From NCBI RefSeq assembly GCF_014648315.1, contig NZ_BMQW01000015.1:1-64000 (forward strand): 64,000 bases of DNA, in the 5' to 3' direction. Made by a program: the position numbers and the translations under genes. Source of the DNA: Shewanella ulleungensis. Lineage in GTDB: Bacteria > Pseudomonadota > Gammaproteobacteria > Enterobacterales > Shewanellaceae. The notes beneath the pieces are model-generated. The model searched no databases, was not told the DNA's origin, and saw nothing but the letters and a program-made list of their open reading frames with translations. Shown one piece after another: positions 35,763 to 44,402 of the stretch; the stretch's first letter is position 1; every line of letters begins with the position of its first letter.

Positions 35763-36227
35763 ATGAGCTCACCGATTCAAGATCAAGCACTGCAACAAGT
35801 TGCAGAGATTTTTGATAAACATGTTCCATTCCATAATTTACTCGGATTAGACATTAAGCATTACGACATCAATGGGGTTGAGGTCGTAATTAAAATGAAA
35901 CCAGAACTCATTGGTAATATTCATCAAAACATTCTACATGGTGGCGTTACCGCAACATTACTGGATGTGGTTGGGGGCCTAACAGCATTTGCAGGCCTAG
36001 TTGCCAGCCGTGACGACTGGACAATCGAAGAGCTACAGCAACGCTTAACTACGTTGGGTACCATTGATATGCGCGTTGATTTTTTACGCCCAGGTCGCGG
36101 AGAAATATTTACTGGTACCGGCACGGTTATTAGAGCAGGTAATAGAGTATCGGTTTGCCGAATGGAATTGCACAATGAATTAGGTACTCATATTGCTTTT
36201 GGTACAGGTACTTACATGGTCGGTTAA
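35763..36227 (+). CDS. yigI: Hotdog-fold thioesterase, YigI-like
   Basis: This 154-residue protein belongs to the PaaI/YigI hotdog thioesterases. It has HNLLGLDI near the start, the central active-site helix region NILHGGVTATLLDVVGGLTA, and the DMRVDFLRPG strand. YigI of E. coli is an acyl-CoA thioesterase; its substrate range here is inferred. The ATG at 35763 is used because AGGA lies six bases upstream; a TTG two codons earlier is also open. The recQ / yigI / rarD neighbourhood is shared with E. coli. Confidence 0.85.
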   Translation: MSSPIQDQALQQVAEIFDKHVPFHNLLGLDIKHYDINGVEVVIKMKPELIGNIHQNILHGGVTATLLDVVGGLTAFAGLVASRDDWTIEELQQRLTTLGTIDMRVDFLRPGRGEIFTGTGTVIRAGNRVSVCRMELHNELGTHIAFGTGTYMVG

Positions 36228-36368
36228 TTTAACATCGGCAATGTATCAACCTATTTGCCACGTTAAACTTACAACGAGCCGATAAAACAAATCGCTTAAT
36301 CACTTGTGTCATCAATGGGGGCGACCTACAATCGCCCCCTCGTTTGTTGTTGCCATTGTTGACTCACT

Positions 36369-37289
36369 ATGCCTGATTTAGAATACCGTAAAGGGGTTTT
36401 CCTCGCAATTTGCGCTTACACCATTTGGGGTGTCGCCCCTTTATATTTCAAACTATTACATCAAGTTCCAGCCACTGACATTTTAATGCACCGCGTTATA
36501 TGGTCATTTCTGTTTATGATTATTTTAATGCAATTTATTGGTGGCTTCAGTCGCTTACGCCTCATCCTTAAACAGCCCAAACAACTGCTCATATTACTGA
36601 CGACATCGATATTAATCGCAGCAAACTGGCTTATTTTTATCTGGGCAGTTAATAACGACCATATGCTTGATGCAAGCTTAGGTTATTTTATTAATCCATT
36701 GTTTAACGTATTGCTAGGAATGGTGTTTCTCGGCGAACGCTTACGAAAATTACAATGGGTTGCGGTTACATTGGCGAGTGTGGGTGTAATGGTGCAGTTG
36801 ATCTCGTTTGGTTCAATTCCGTTAGTGTCATTGGCCCTTGCTGCAAGCTTTGGTTTTTATGGTTTACTGCGCAAAAAAGTCAATATTGATGCAAAATCTG
36901 GCTTACTGGTTGAAACTGCCATTTTATTACCCATTGCACTGGGCTACTTATTGATAACGTTAGACAGTTCACCTGTCAGCATGTTAACCAACAGCCTTAA
37001 CCTCAATTTACTGTTAGTGGCCGCGGGTATTGTTACTACCATCCCACTTTTATGTTTTGCAGGTGCTGCTGTCAGAATTCCATTTTCTATTTTGGGCTTC
37101 TTCCAATACATTGGCCCAAGCATCATGTTCATTCTTGCTGTAAAACTGTTTAATGAACCTTTTGACATTGAAAAGGGCATCACTTTTTGTTTTATCTGGG
37201 GTGCACTGGTGATATTTATTAGTGACATGGTGCTGCAACGCCAGCGCCGTCATGTGGCCACTAAAAAAGCTGCCGTGGTGAAGGTTTAA
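36369..37289 (+). CDS. rarD: RarD, EamA/DMT-family permease
   Basis: This is a ten-helix drug/metabolite-type transporter of 306 residues. RarD-specific stretches are visible: YTIWGVAPLYFKLL at the start, HRVIWSFLFM, NWLIFIWAVNNDHMLDASLGYFI and LGFFQYIGPSIMF. The physiological substrate of RarD is not settled. Its last four bases overlap the stop codon of the convergent PH-like gene, with no terminator between them. Confidence 0.92.
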   Translation: MPDLEYRKGVFLAICAYTIWGVAPLYFKLLHQVPATDILMHRVIWSFLFMIILMQFIGGFSRLRLILKQPKQLLILLTTSILIAANWLIFIWAVNNDHMLDASLGYFINPLFNVLLGMVFLGERLRKLQWVAVTLASVGVMVQLISFGSIPLVSLALAASFGFYGLLRKKVNIDAKSGLLVETAILLPIALGYLLITLDSSPVSMLTNSLNLNLLLVAAGIVTTIPLLCFAGAAVRIPFSILGFFQYIGPSIMFILAVKLFNEPFDIEKGITFCFIWGALVIFISDMVLQRQRRHVATKKAAVVKV

Positions 37290-37825
37290 TCAATAGGCTC
37301 TTTGGTCATTGCGCTAGCATGCAGCTTGGCTAGCGCTTCATCTGCATCGCTTACGCTAACCAAAATTACTCTATCTTGGCTAATTGGCAACAGGATCACT
37401 TCTTTAGGTTCGGTTACCGACAACAAGGCTTTTACGCCATTGTTTAATGAAAACCAACCCAGAGAATACCCTGGCAACCCCAAACCATTTGTACGCCATT
37501 TTGTCGCGTATTCAGGCTCTTTAATCAGGTTAACAACGCGCGCTTGTGCAAAATCAACTTGGTTAATATCTATTGTATTCGAATACAACGGAATATTTAC
37601 CTGCAACTGCTTGTTATCCCACGAAACGGTACTGCTAAACGATTGATATAAAATAAATACAAACAAGGCCATTAGCGGCAACATAATACCTAAAGTAAGA
37701 TATTTAGCGTTACTAGGAATAGGCTTCACAAAAATAAATATCGTTAACGCAAGCAAACCTAATAATACTGCAACAAAGCTGTTTATCGCCCCAGAATCGA
37801 GCGGAGTTAACGCGATTAAATCCAT
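37286..37825 (-). CDS. Membrane protein with a bacterial PH-like domain
   Basis: The 179-residue protein has two N-terminal membrane helices (about 14-34 and 43-63), then a soluble beta-rich part. That part carries GLPGYSLGWFSLNNGVKALL and ILLPISQDRVILVSVSDADEAL, a pattern seen in small bacterial PH-domain membrane proteins. Function is unknown. It converges on rarD with a four-base overlap. A hairpin flanked by A and T runs separates it from argA downstream... of which it is transcribed independently. Confidence 0.65.
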   Translation of the reverse strand: MDLIALTPLDSGAINSFVAVLLGLLALTIFIFVKPIPSNAKYLTLGIMLPLMALFVFILYQSFSSTVSWDNKQLQVNIPLYSNTIDINQVDFAQARVVNLIKEPEYATKWRTNGLGLPGYSLGWFSLNNGVKALLSVTEPKEVILLPISQDRVILVSVSDADEALAKLHASAMTKEPID

Positions 37826-37877
37826 ATGCCCTCCTCAGTAAAGCTCATATTATATCGCTAATATTCATTTCTTTTGC

Positions 37878-37915
37878 CCATAAAAAATACCGGATTAACC
37901 GGCATTTTTTTATGG
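37878..37915. terminator. argA terminator
   Basis: CCATAAAAAAT...CCGG/CCGG...ATTTTTTTATGG forms a long imperfect stem with T runs on both strands. It lies just after the argA stop (minus strand), upstream of the PH-like gene. Confidence 0.7.
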
Positions 37916-37925
37916 TGCGTATTAA

Positions 37926-39284
37926 TTATAAATCTAGTGCAAGAATTTTTGAACGACGCTGATAGTTGTACAATTGTTTTTTCTTGTTTGGCAACTCTTC
38001 AACATCAACAATATTGAAGCCGTGCTCTAAAAACCAATGGATACTGCGAGTCGTTAATGCAAACAAACGCGAATAACCACGTACTCGTGCCTGGCCAATA
38101 ATGTTATTCAACAAAATGCTACCTCGATCGGCATCGCGATAATCAGGATGCACCACCAAACAAGCAAACTCACCGGCATTATCTTCTTCAAATGGATATA
38201 GCGCAGCACAACCAATGACTAAATTATCGCGCTCGACTAACATAAACTGCTCAATTTCCATTTCAAGCTGCTCACGAGAACGGCGCACTAAAATGCCTTG
38301 CTCTTCTAGTGGGCGGATAAGATTTAAAATACCACCAATATCGCTAATCGTGGCACGGCGTAAACGCTCTGCACTTTGCGTTACAATTTGAGTACCGATA
38401 CCTTCGCGAGAAAACAGCTCTTGCAGTAATGCGCCATCGTCTAAATAGCTCACTAAATGGCAACGGGGTACTCCACGACGACACGCTTCGACACTGGCCT
38501 TTAAAAACGCCATTGTTCCAATGGTAGTATGATCATCGGCAGGCATGGTTTTAAGCATTTCTTCGATGTCATCAGGCATAAGCTCAGCAATCACCTCGCC
38601 ATTTTTACCGATAAGACCGTTAGTATCACTAAAACCAATAATCTTGTCGGCTTTAAGCTTAATGGCTACTTGGGTAGCAACCTCTTCAGCTGTTAAGTTG
38701 AAGCTTTCGCCCGTAACAGAAGCTGCTATCGGCCCCATTAGTACAATACCGTTGTTATCGAGCTGGCGACGTAACCCCTGTGCATCGATACGACGCACCT
38801 TACCGCTCAAACAAAAATCAACACCATCATCGACACCTAGTGGTTGTGCAATAACAAAATTACCACTGACTACGTTAATTTGTGCGTTTTGCATTGGCGT
38901 ATTGCCTAAGCTCATCGACAACCTTGCAGTAATATCAAACTGTGTGGCACCGGCAACCTGCTTAATGATTTTTAAGCTGTCTTCGTCCGTAATACGCACA
39001 CCATTATGATAAACAGGTTCAATACCTGCCGCTTTTAATCCTGCATCAATTTGCGGTCTCGCGCCGTAAACTAATACCACTTCAATCCCGAGTGAATGCA
39101 ACAAAGCAACATCATTTAAAATGCCACGAAATTGCGGATGCGCTAATGCTTCGCCACCTAACATGACGACAAAAGTTTTACCTCTATGGGCATTAACATA
39201 AGGAGCAGAATGACGAAATCCATCAACCAGTTCAGTGGTTCTCACAGGCAAATTCACCTCGGTAATTAGTTTGGTGTTAGTCAT
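37926..39284 (-). CDS. argA: ArgA, N-acetylglutamate synthase
   Basis: ArgA acetylates glutamate with acetyl-CoA as the first step of arginine synthesis. The 452-residue product has the N-terminal amino-acid-kinase-like domain that binds arginine ([21 protein letters not shown]) and a C-terminal GNAT domain (about 310-452, with [20 protein letters not shown] and GSILLNNI), as in E. coli ArgA (443). The ATG at 39284 gives the homologous N terminus; in-frame starts at 39296 and 39332 are less likely. A pair of ARG boxes lies upstream. Confidence 0.94.
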   Translation of the reverse strand: MTNTKLITEVNLPVRTTELVDGFRHSAPYVNAHRGKTFVVMLGGEALAHPQFRGILNDVALLHSLGIEVVLVYGARPQIDAGLKAAGIEPVYHNGVRITDEDSLKIIKQVAGATQFDITARLSMSLGNTPMQNAQINVVSGNFVIAQPLGVDDGVDFCLSGKVRRIDAQGLRRQLDNNGIVLMGPIAASVTGESFNLTAEEVATQVAIKLKADKIIGFSDTNGLIGKNGEVIAELMPDDIEEMLKTMPADDHTTIGTMAFLKASVEACRRGVPRCHLVSYLDDGALLQELFSREGIGTQIVTQSAERLRRATISDIGGILNLIRPLEEQGILVRRSREQLEMEIEQFMLVERDNLVIGCAALYPFEEDNAGEFACLVVHPDYRDADRGSILLNNIIGQARVRGYSRLFALTTRSIHWFLEHGFNIVDVEELPNKKKQLYNYQRRSKILALDL

Positions 39285-39339
39285 ACTTGCAACCATTAGT
39301 GCAGTTGCAAGCCAGAATGTAGTATAGCACAACGATGGT

Positions 39340-39378
39340 ATTGCATTTTAATTCACTTTTAAAGCATTTTATTTCACA
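39340..39378 (-). promoter_or_regulatory. Tandem ARG boxes (ArgR operator) upstream of argA
   Basis: Two related 14-base cores on the minus strand, TGAATTAAAATGCA (39342-39355) and TGAAATAAAATGCT (39363-39376), start exactly 21 bases apart. ARG boxes are 18-bp sites (consensus near WNTGAATWWWWATTCANW) in pairs separated by 3 bp, giving this same period. They lie upstream of a TATACT -10 element (39321-39326), where bound ArgR would block RNA polymerase. Confidence 0.75.
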
Positions 39379-39523
39379 TAAAACAAAAAATAGTTTGTCC
39401 ATTAAGTGTGAAAAAATCATTACAGCCATAAAGTTAGTTTCACTTAATAGACTATCTTACTTTACGCACTTTTTATCACTCAAACAGCATAATTTGTTCA
39501 GTATAGCTTACTTTTCTTTAGGT

Positions 39524-39556
39524 ATAAAAAAAGCCCCTATTAAGGGGCTTTTTTAA
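39524..39556 (-). terminator. Terminator of rpmB-rpmG
   Basis: An AAGCCCC/GGGGCTT stem with a short AT loop is flanked by A and T runs (TTTTTATACC on the minus strand). It starts about 15 bases beyond the rpmG stop. Confidence 0.85.
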
Positions 39557-39570
39557 GATTCAAAAATCAA

Positions 39571-39744
39571 TTACTTGATTTTAGCTTCTTTGTAGATAAC
39601 GTGCTGACGAATTACTGGATCAAATTTCTTGATTTCCATTTTCTCAGGCATGTTACGCTTGTTCTTTTCAGTAGTGTAGAAGTGACCAGTTTTAGCAGTA
39701 GATACTAATTTGATCTTCTCACGATTACCTTTAGATTTAGCCAT
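39571..39744 (-). CDS. rpmG: 50S ribosomal protein L33
   Basis: This 57-residue ribosomal protein begins [20 protein letters not shown] and contains [10 protein letters not shown] and [19 protein letters not shown], a near match to E. coli L33. Zinc-binding cysteines are absent (C- type), as in E. coli. It follows rpmB by six bases, the usual rpmBG pair. Confidence 0.96.
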   Translation of the reverse strand: MAKSKGNREKIKLVSTAKTGHFYTTEKNKRNMPEKMEIKKFDPVIRQHVIYKEAKIK

Positions 39745-39750
39745 TTTCTA

Positions 39751-39987
39751 TTATACCTTCTCGCCACGGGCACGAAGTTCAGCAACAACAACTTCAATAC
39801 CTTTCTTGTCGATAATACGGATACCTTTAGTAGATACACGTAATTGTACGAAACGCTTTTCTTCTTCTAACCAAAAACGGTGGTTTTGTAGGTTAGGTAA
39901 AAAACGACGACGAGTCGCGTTTTTTGCGTGCGAACGGTTGTTACCAACCATTGGCTTCTTGCCAGTTACTTGGCATACTCTTGACAT
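39751..39987 (-). CDS. rpmB: 50S ribosomal protein L28
   Basis: This is the 78-residue L28 protein, beginning [20 protein letters not shown] with the conserved basic stretch [13 protein letters not shown]. An in-frame ATG five codons upstream is less likely, because the family starts MSRVCQ. It is the first gene of the rpmBG unit. Confidence 0.97.
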   Translation of the reverse strand: MSRVCQVTGKKPMVGNNRSHAKNATRRRFLPNLQNHRFWLEEEKRFVQLRVSTKGIRIIDKKGIEVVVAELRARGEKV

Positions 39988-40108
39988 GTCAATCTTCTCC
40001 AAAACAAATTTTTAACGCTCGAGCATTAATGTGCCTCGTATGGCCGTCGCCCGAGGCACAAAGAGGGCGCATTTTATACACGATTGACCATATAAGATCA
40101 AGCAGTGT

Positions 40109-40786
40109 TTATACAATCCACCCTCGCTCGGCAAAGGAGACTATCTCCTGATCACCTACAACCATATGATCTAACAAAGAAACATCTATGGTTGCCAATG
40201 CATTTTTTATTCGCTCAGTTATTCGCCGATCAGCCTGACTTGGCTCTGCAATGCCAGACGGGTGATTGTGACACACTATCACTGCTGCTGCTTTTTTCTC
40301 CAACACAAGGCTAATAACCTCGCGAGGATAAACAGAAGCGGAATCGATGGTGCCACGAAATAATTCTACAAATTGAATGACTCTATGTTGGGTATCCAAC
40401 AATAGTAAGGCGAACACTTCATAGGATCGGTCTGCCAATTGTCTCATTAAATAGTCCCGAGTTAAATCAGGATTTGTCAAAATTTGCCCTCTTTGTAGAT
40501 TTTCATGGGCAATTCGCTTAGAAATTTCGGCCGCAGCCTGTAATTGAGCATATTTTACCGGTCCAACTCCGGCTAATTTACACACTTGGCTCTTCGATGC
40601 ACTTAACAAACTGCGTAAACCGCCAAACTGATTGATCATTTCGCGAGCCAAATCCACAGCGTTTTGACCTGCAAGGCCATTTCGTAAAATCACAGCTAAT
40701 AATTCAGCATCAGACAAATGCCCTGCTCCATTTAATAATAACTTTTCTCGCGGTCCTTCTCCTTGAGGCCAATCTTTTATACCCAT
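40109..40786 (-). CDS. radC: RadC-family JAB/MPN protein
   Basis: The 225-residue protein has N-terminal helix-hairpin-helix-like segments (LLSASKSQVCKLAGVGPVK) and a C-terminal JAB/MPN domain. The metal motif is intact, HNHPSGIAEPSQAD. The name is historical; the role of RadC in DNA repair has been withdrawn for E. coli, and its activity is still unclear. It is transcribed just upstream of rpmB on the same strand, as is common in gammaproteobacteria. Confidence 0.93.
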   Translation of the reverse strand: MGIKDWPQGEGPREKLLLNGAGHLSDAELLAVILRNGLAGQNAVDLAREMINQFGGLRSLLSASKSQVCKLAGVGPVKYAQLQAAAEISKRIAHENLQRGQILTNPDLTRDYLMRQLADRSYEVFALLLLDTQHRVIQFVELFRGTIDSASVYPREVISLVLEKKAAAVIVCHNHPSGIAEPSQADRRITERIKNALATIDVSLLDHMVVGDQEIVSFAERGWIV

Positions 40787-41037
40787 GTATGCTCCTTGTT
40801 ATCTTTGAGACGCCATACCCTCGACGAATTCAACCAAGTTGCATAAATTCGTTACTACTACGCCAATACTGAATTGATGTGTTTTTTCAAAAACACTCTT
40901 TAAATGATGTCACCCTCTGAATTCGTGATGCTCTGTTAAATCAGTTACACAGTATGGTCGATATTTTTGAGATTGGATCCACGCAACTTGTCATAGGTTT
41001 GTGATATTGTTAGCCGCAATTAGGGTTAAGTCGGATA

Positions 41038-42240
41038 ATGCACAATATGCTGACAAATAAAAAAGTATTACTCGGAATTGGTGGCGGTATTGCCGCATAT
41101 AAAAGTGCGGACTTGATCCGTCGATTAAAAGAACGTGGCGCAGACGTGCGAGTCATCATGACCCAAAGCGCAATGGAGTTTATCACCCCACTAACCATTC
41201 AAGCGCTTTCAGGCCATCCTGTTGCCTCTGATTTGCTTGATCCTGCAGCTGAAGCCGCAATGGGACATATCGAACTGGCGCGTTGGGCAGACGTCGTATT
41301 ACTTGCTCCAGCTACGGCAAACTTAATGGCACGCATTAATGCTGGCATGGCAGACGAACTACTCACCACTACATGTTTAGCCACTAGCGCGCCAATTATT
41401 GTGTGCCCTGCCATGAACCAACAGATGTATCAAAACATCGCTACCCAAGAAAATATGGCAAATCTAGCCCGTAAAGGCTTAATTATTTGGCAACCCGCAT
41501 CTGGTAATCAAGCCTGCGGTGAAGTCGGCCCTGGCCGCATGCAAGAGCCCGTCGCCATAGCAGAGCAACTGGTTCAATTTTTTGGACCAAAGTCTTTACA
41601 AGGGCACAAATTATTACTCACAGCAGGGCCAACCCGCGAAGCTATCGACCCAGTGCGTTATATATCCAACCACAGCTCAGGTAAAATGGGCTTTGCTCTG
41701 GCACAAGCCGCTGCAGAAATGGGCGCAGAAGTGACACTCGTCTCAGGGCCCGTCAGCCTTGCCACACCAGTAGGCGTTAAGCGCATTAATGTTGAATCTG
41801 CACAGCAAATGCTCGATGCCGTAATACAACAAGTTGAACAACATGATATTTTTATTGGTTGCGCCGCTGTAGCAGATTATCGAATTGCTGATGTGGCCGA
41901 ACAAAAAATTAAAAAATCAGCCGAAGAAATGCAGCTTGCGCTGGTGCGTAATCCTGATATCTTAGCCACGGTAGCTCAGCACACAACACGACCTTTCACC
42001 GTCGGCTTTGCCGCTGAAACTAACGACGTAGAGCAATACGCTCGTGGTAAACTACAGCGTAAAAAGCTGGATATGATTGCCGCTAACGATGTCTCTATTC
42101 AAGGCTTAGGCTTTAATGCCGATAGCAATGCACTACAAGTATTTTGGCAAGACGGCAGCCAACAACTGCCTGCAACAGACAAACTAACACTGGCGCGCCA
42201 ATTACTCACATTGATAGAACAACAACTAAAAAAATCATGA
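41038..42240 (+). CDS. coaBC: CoaBC, bifunctional phosphopantothenoylcysteine synthetase/decarboxylase
   Basis: CoaBC makes 4'-phosphopantetheine from 4'-phosphopantothenate in two CoA-pathway steps. The 400-residue fusion has the FMN-dependent CoaC domain (about 1-190; [20 protein letters not shown], the PAMNQQMY motif, and the active-site Cys in [14 protein letters not shown]) and the CoaB domain (about 190-400; [20 protein letters not shown]). The start could be the ATG at 41038 or three codons later. It overlaps dut by 4 bases (ATGA). Confidence 0.96.
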   Translation: MHNMLTNKKVLLGIGGGIAAYKSADLIRRLKERGADVRVIMTQSAMEFITPLTIQALSGHPVASDLLDPAAEAAMGHIELARWADVVLLAPATANLMARINAGMADELLTTTCLATSAPIIVCPAMNQQMYQNIATQENMANLARKGLIIWQPASGNQACGEVGPGRMQEPVAIAEQLVQFFGPKSLQGHKLLLTAGPTREAIDPVRYISNHSSGKMGFALAQAAAEMGAEVTLVSGPVSLATPVGVKRINVESAQQMLDAVIQQVEQHDIFIGCAAVADYRIADVAEQKIKKSAEEMQLALVRNPDILATVAQHTTRPFTVGFAAETNDVEQYARGKLQRKKLDMIAANDVSIQGLGFNADSNALQVFWQDGSQQLPATDKLTLARQLLTLIEQQLKKS

Positions 42241-42695
42241 AAACACCCATTGAACTAAAAATTCTCGACTCGCGTATTGGCAGTGAATTTCCACTACCAG
42301 CTTATGCTACTGCCGGTAGTGCAGGCATGGACTTACGTGCAATGACAGACACAGCAATGGTCATTGAACCTGGCCAAACAGTGTTAATTCCAACAGGTAT
42401 CGCCATTCACGTTGCCGACCCAAGTCTGGCAGCGGTCATTTTACCGCGTTCAGGTATGGGCCATAAAAATGGCATTGTGCTGGGTAATTTGGTCGGTTTA
42501 ATCGACTCTGATTACCAAGGACAACTCATGGTGTCTTGTTGGAACAGAAGTGATAAACCATTCACACTCGACATTGGCGATCGTTTAGCCCAATTGATGT
42601 TTGTCCCTGTCGTACAAGCCCAATTTACACTAGTGGATGAGTTTAATAGCTCAGATCGTGGAGAAGGCGGATTTGGTCACTCAGGTACCAAATAA
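42237..42695 (+). CDS. dut: Dut, dUTP diphosphatase
   Basis: Dut hydrolyses dUTP to dUMP, keeping uracil out of DNA and feeding thymidylate synthesis. The 152-residue trimeric enzyme shows motifs 1-5: [43 protein letters not shown] and the C-terminal arm [10 protein letters not shown]. The ATG overlaps the coaBC stop codon, so translation is probably coupled. Confidence 0.97.
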   Translation: MKTPIELKILDSRIGSEFPLPAYATAGSAGMDLRAMTDTAMVIEPGQTVLIPTGIAIHVADPSLAAVILPRSGMGHKNGIVLGNLVGLIDSDYQGQLMVSCWNRSDKPFTLDIGDRLAQLMFVPVVQAQFTLVDEFNSSDRGEGGFGHSGTK

Positions 42696-42730
42696 CCTTT
42701 TCAAGTAGTCACTGAGCCAAGGAACACATA

Positions 42731-43324
42731 ATGGCTGAAAGCCCAAAAATAAACCGTCGCGAACATATATTACAATGCTTAGCGCAAATGCTTGAGACCA
42801 GCCCAGGTCAACGGATAACAACCGCTAAGCTCGCTGCTGAAGTGGGTGTGTCCGAAGCCGCTCTTTATCGACATTTTCCAAGTAAAGCGCGTATGTTTGA
42901 AGGTCTGATTGAGTTTATTGAAGACGCGATTCTGTCGCGGTTAAATATCATCATGGACGAAGAAAAAAACACTATGACCCGCTGCCAGTTAGTATTACAG
43001 CTATTGTTGGTATTTTCTGAACGCAACCCTGGTATTTCTCGTGTGTTAAACGGAGATGCACTGCTAGGTGAAAATGAGCGTTTGCGCAGTCGAATCGACG
43101 TGCTATTTGCTAAAATAGAAACCCAAATAAAACAAATTTTACGTGAAAAAACCTTACGTGAAGGCGTAGGCTTTAATATTGACGAAGCCATACTTGCTAA
43201 TCTGTTGCTAGCGTTTGCCGAAGGCAGGATTTCACAATTTGTCCGCAGCGAATTTAAACAAAAACCCACTCAACATTTTGATGAACAATGGACTTTCATT
43301 CAACAGCAGTTATTAAGAAGCTAG
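42731..43324 (+). CDS. slmA: SlmA, nucleoid occlusion factor
   Basis: SlmA is a TetR-family DNA-binding protein that blocks Z-ring assembly over the nucleoid by binding the FtsZ C-terminal peptide. The 197-residue protein (E. coli 198) has the N-terminal helix-turn-helix with [20 protein letters not shown] and [16 protein letters not shown]. The coaBC-dut-slmA order is the same as in E. coli. Its target FtsZ is encoded 36 kb away in this window. Confidence 0.95.
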   Translation: MAESPKINRREHILQCLAQMLETSPGQRITTAKLAAEVGVSEAALYRHFPSKARMFEGLIEFIEDAILSRLNIIMDEEKNTMTRCQLVLQLLLVFSERNPGISRVLNGDALLGENERLRSRIDVLFAKIETQIKQILREKTLREGVGFNIDEAILANLLLAFAEGRISQFVRSEFKQKPTQHFDEQWTFIQQQLLRS

Positions 43325-43429
43325 CTATTTTTTAGTTCTCTATTTCTACGTATCGAGTCCTTGTTTGACATTTGAGCAGATCGACATATGCTAATATTTC
43401 TGGTGCCAGCATGTTGACAAGGACTCGTT

Positions 43430-44224
43430 ATGAAAAAAATTATTCTATTTTTAGTTATTTCTCTACTCTGCTATTCCAATCAATCTATCGCTCAAGCCAC
43501 GAACTTTAAAGCGGCATCAACTCCATTAGCACAATGCGATAGCGCAGAATGCCATAATCGTTTTTTACAATATAAGAGGTATGCTAAAAAAGGATACTCT
43601 GACGCAATGTCAGTATTGGCAGAATTTTATTATGTTGGCTATGGCACAAAACCTAACACAAGCAGAGCATTAAAGTGGTACCGTAAAGCCGCTAAATTCG
43701 ACTCACCACAAGCCCAATACAAAGCCGGTATCATTTATCTCAGTGAAGGCGAGTATCAAGATATTGAAAAGGGATTAGACTATCTTGCGCAAGCGGGAAA
43801 AAGTAATATCGCCCAGGCATCGCATCTGCTAGGGCTTATATACTGGGAAGGCGAGTTAGTCCCACAAGACCTTAATAAAGTATCTTCTCACCTGACTCTC
43901 GCCTATGAAAAACAATATCCAGATACCACAGACTTTGTTGAAATCCATAAAAATGAAGCGCCTTTTAATGACATTTATAAAGTTGAAATTATCGAAAGCA
44001 CACTGAATACTCCTCAAGGCGAAATGGAACAAATATCGGTTGTTTCGCCAAACCTTGAAGAAGTGTTCGATTATCACTTAGAACTTATGGACACTTTTTT
44101 ACCTGACGCAGCAAAGGGCACAGGGTCAAATATTGCTGGTAGAACGTGTGATGAACGCATTGAATGCGACACTCAATCTAATAGGCATCGTATACAAGAC
44201 TTCTTGATGATTATGTGGTTTTAG
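43430..44224 (+). CDS. Secreted Sel1-repeat protein
   Basis: This 264-residue protein has a signal peptide (about 21 residues, ending SIAQA) and Sel1/TPR-like repeats in the middle (KKGYSDAMSVLAEFYYVGYG, then SPQAQYKAGIIYL and IAQASHLLGLIYWEGE). A C-terminal part of unknown fold carries four or more cysteines across the protein. Function is unknown; periplasmic Sel1 proteins often mediate protein contacts. An 11-bp inverted repeat includes its Shine-Dalgarno. Confidence 0.72.
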   Translation: MKKIILFLVISLLCYSNQSIAQATNFKAASTPLAQCDSAECHNRFLQYKRYAKKGYSDAMSVLAEFYYVGYGTKPNTSRALKWYRKAAKFDSPQAQYKAGIIYLSEGEYQDIEKGLDYLAQAGKSNIAQASHLLGLIYWEGELVPQDLNKVSSHLTLAYEKQYPDTTDFVEIHKNEAPFNDIYKVEIIESTLNTPQGEMEQISVVSPNLEEVFDYHLELMDTFLPDAAKGTGSNIAGRTCDERIECDTQSNRHRIQDFLMIMWF

Positions 44225-44252
44225 TTGCCTTTAATTGATACAAAAACGACAC

Positions 44253-44275
44253 GGTAAGTCTTGTTTAAGCTTACC
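44253..44275 (+). terminator. Possible terminator of the Sel1-repeat gene
   Basis: GGTAAG-T-CTT/AAG-CTTACC forms a stem around a GTTT loop. The following T run is weak (AATTAACTTTT). Confidence 0.4.
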
Positions 44276-44402
44276 AATTAACTTTTATAAGTACTTAAAC
44301 TGATTAATTTTATCACTTTTCTAACTTACTGATGTTGCCCACCCTCCTTAGATAAAATACAATATAGTTACATTTTTAACATTTATTACACGGACTGTAT
44401 TC

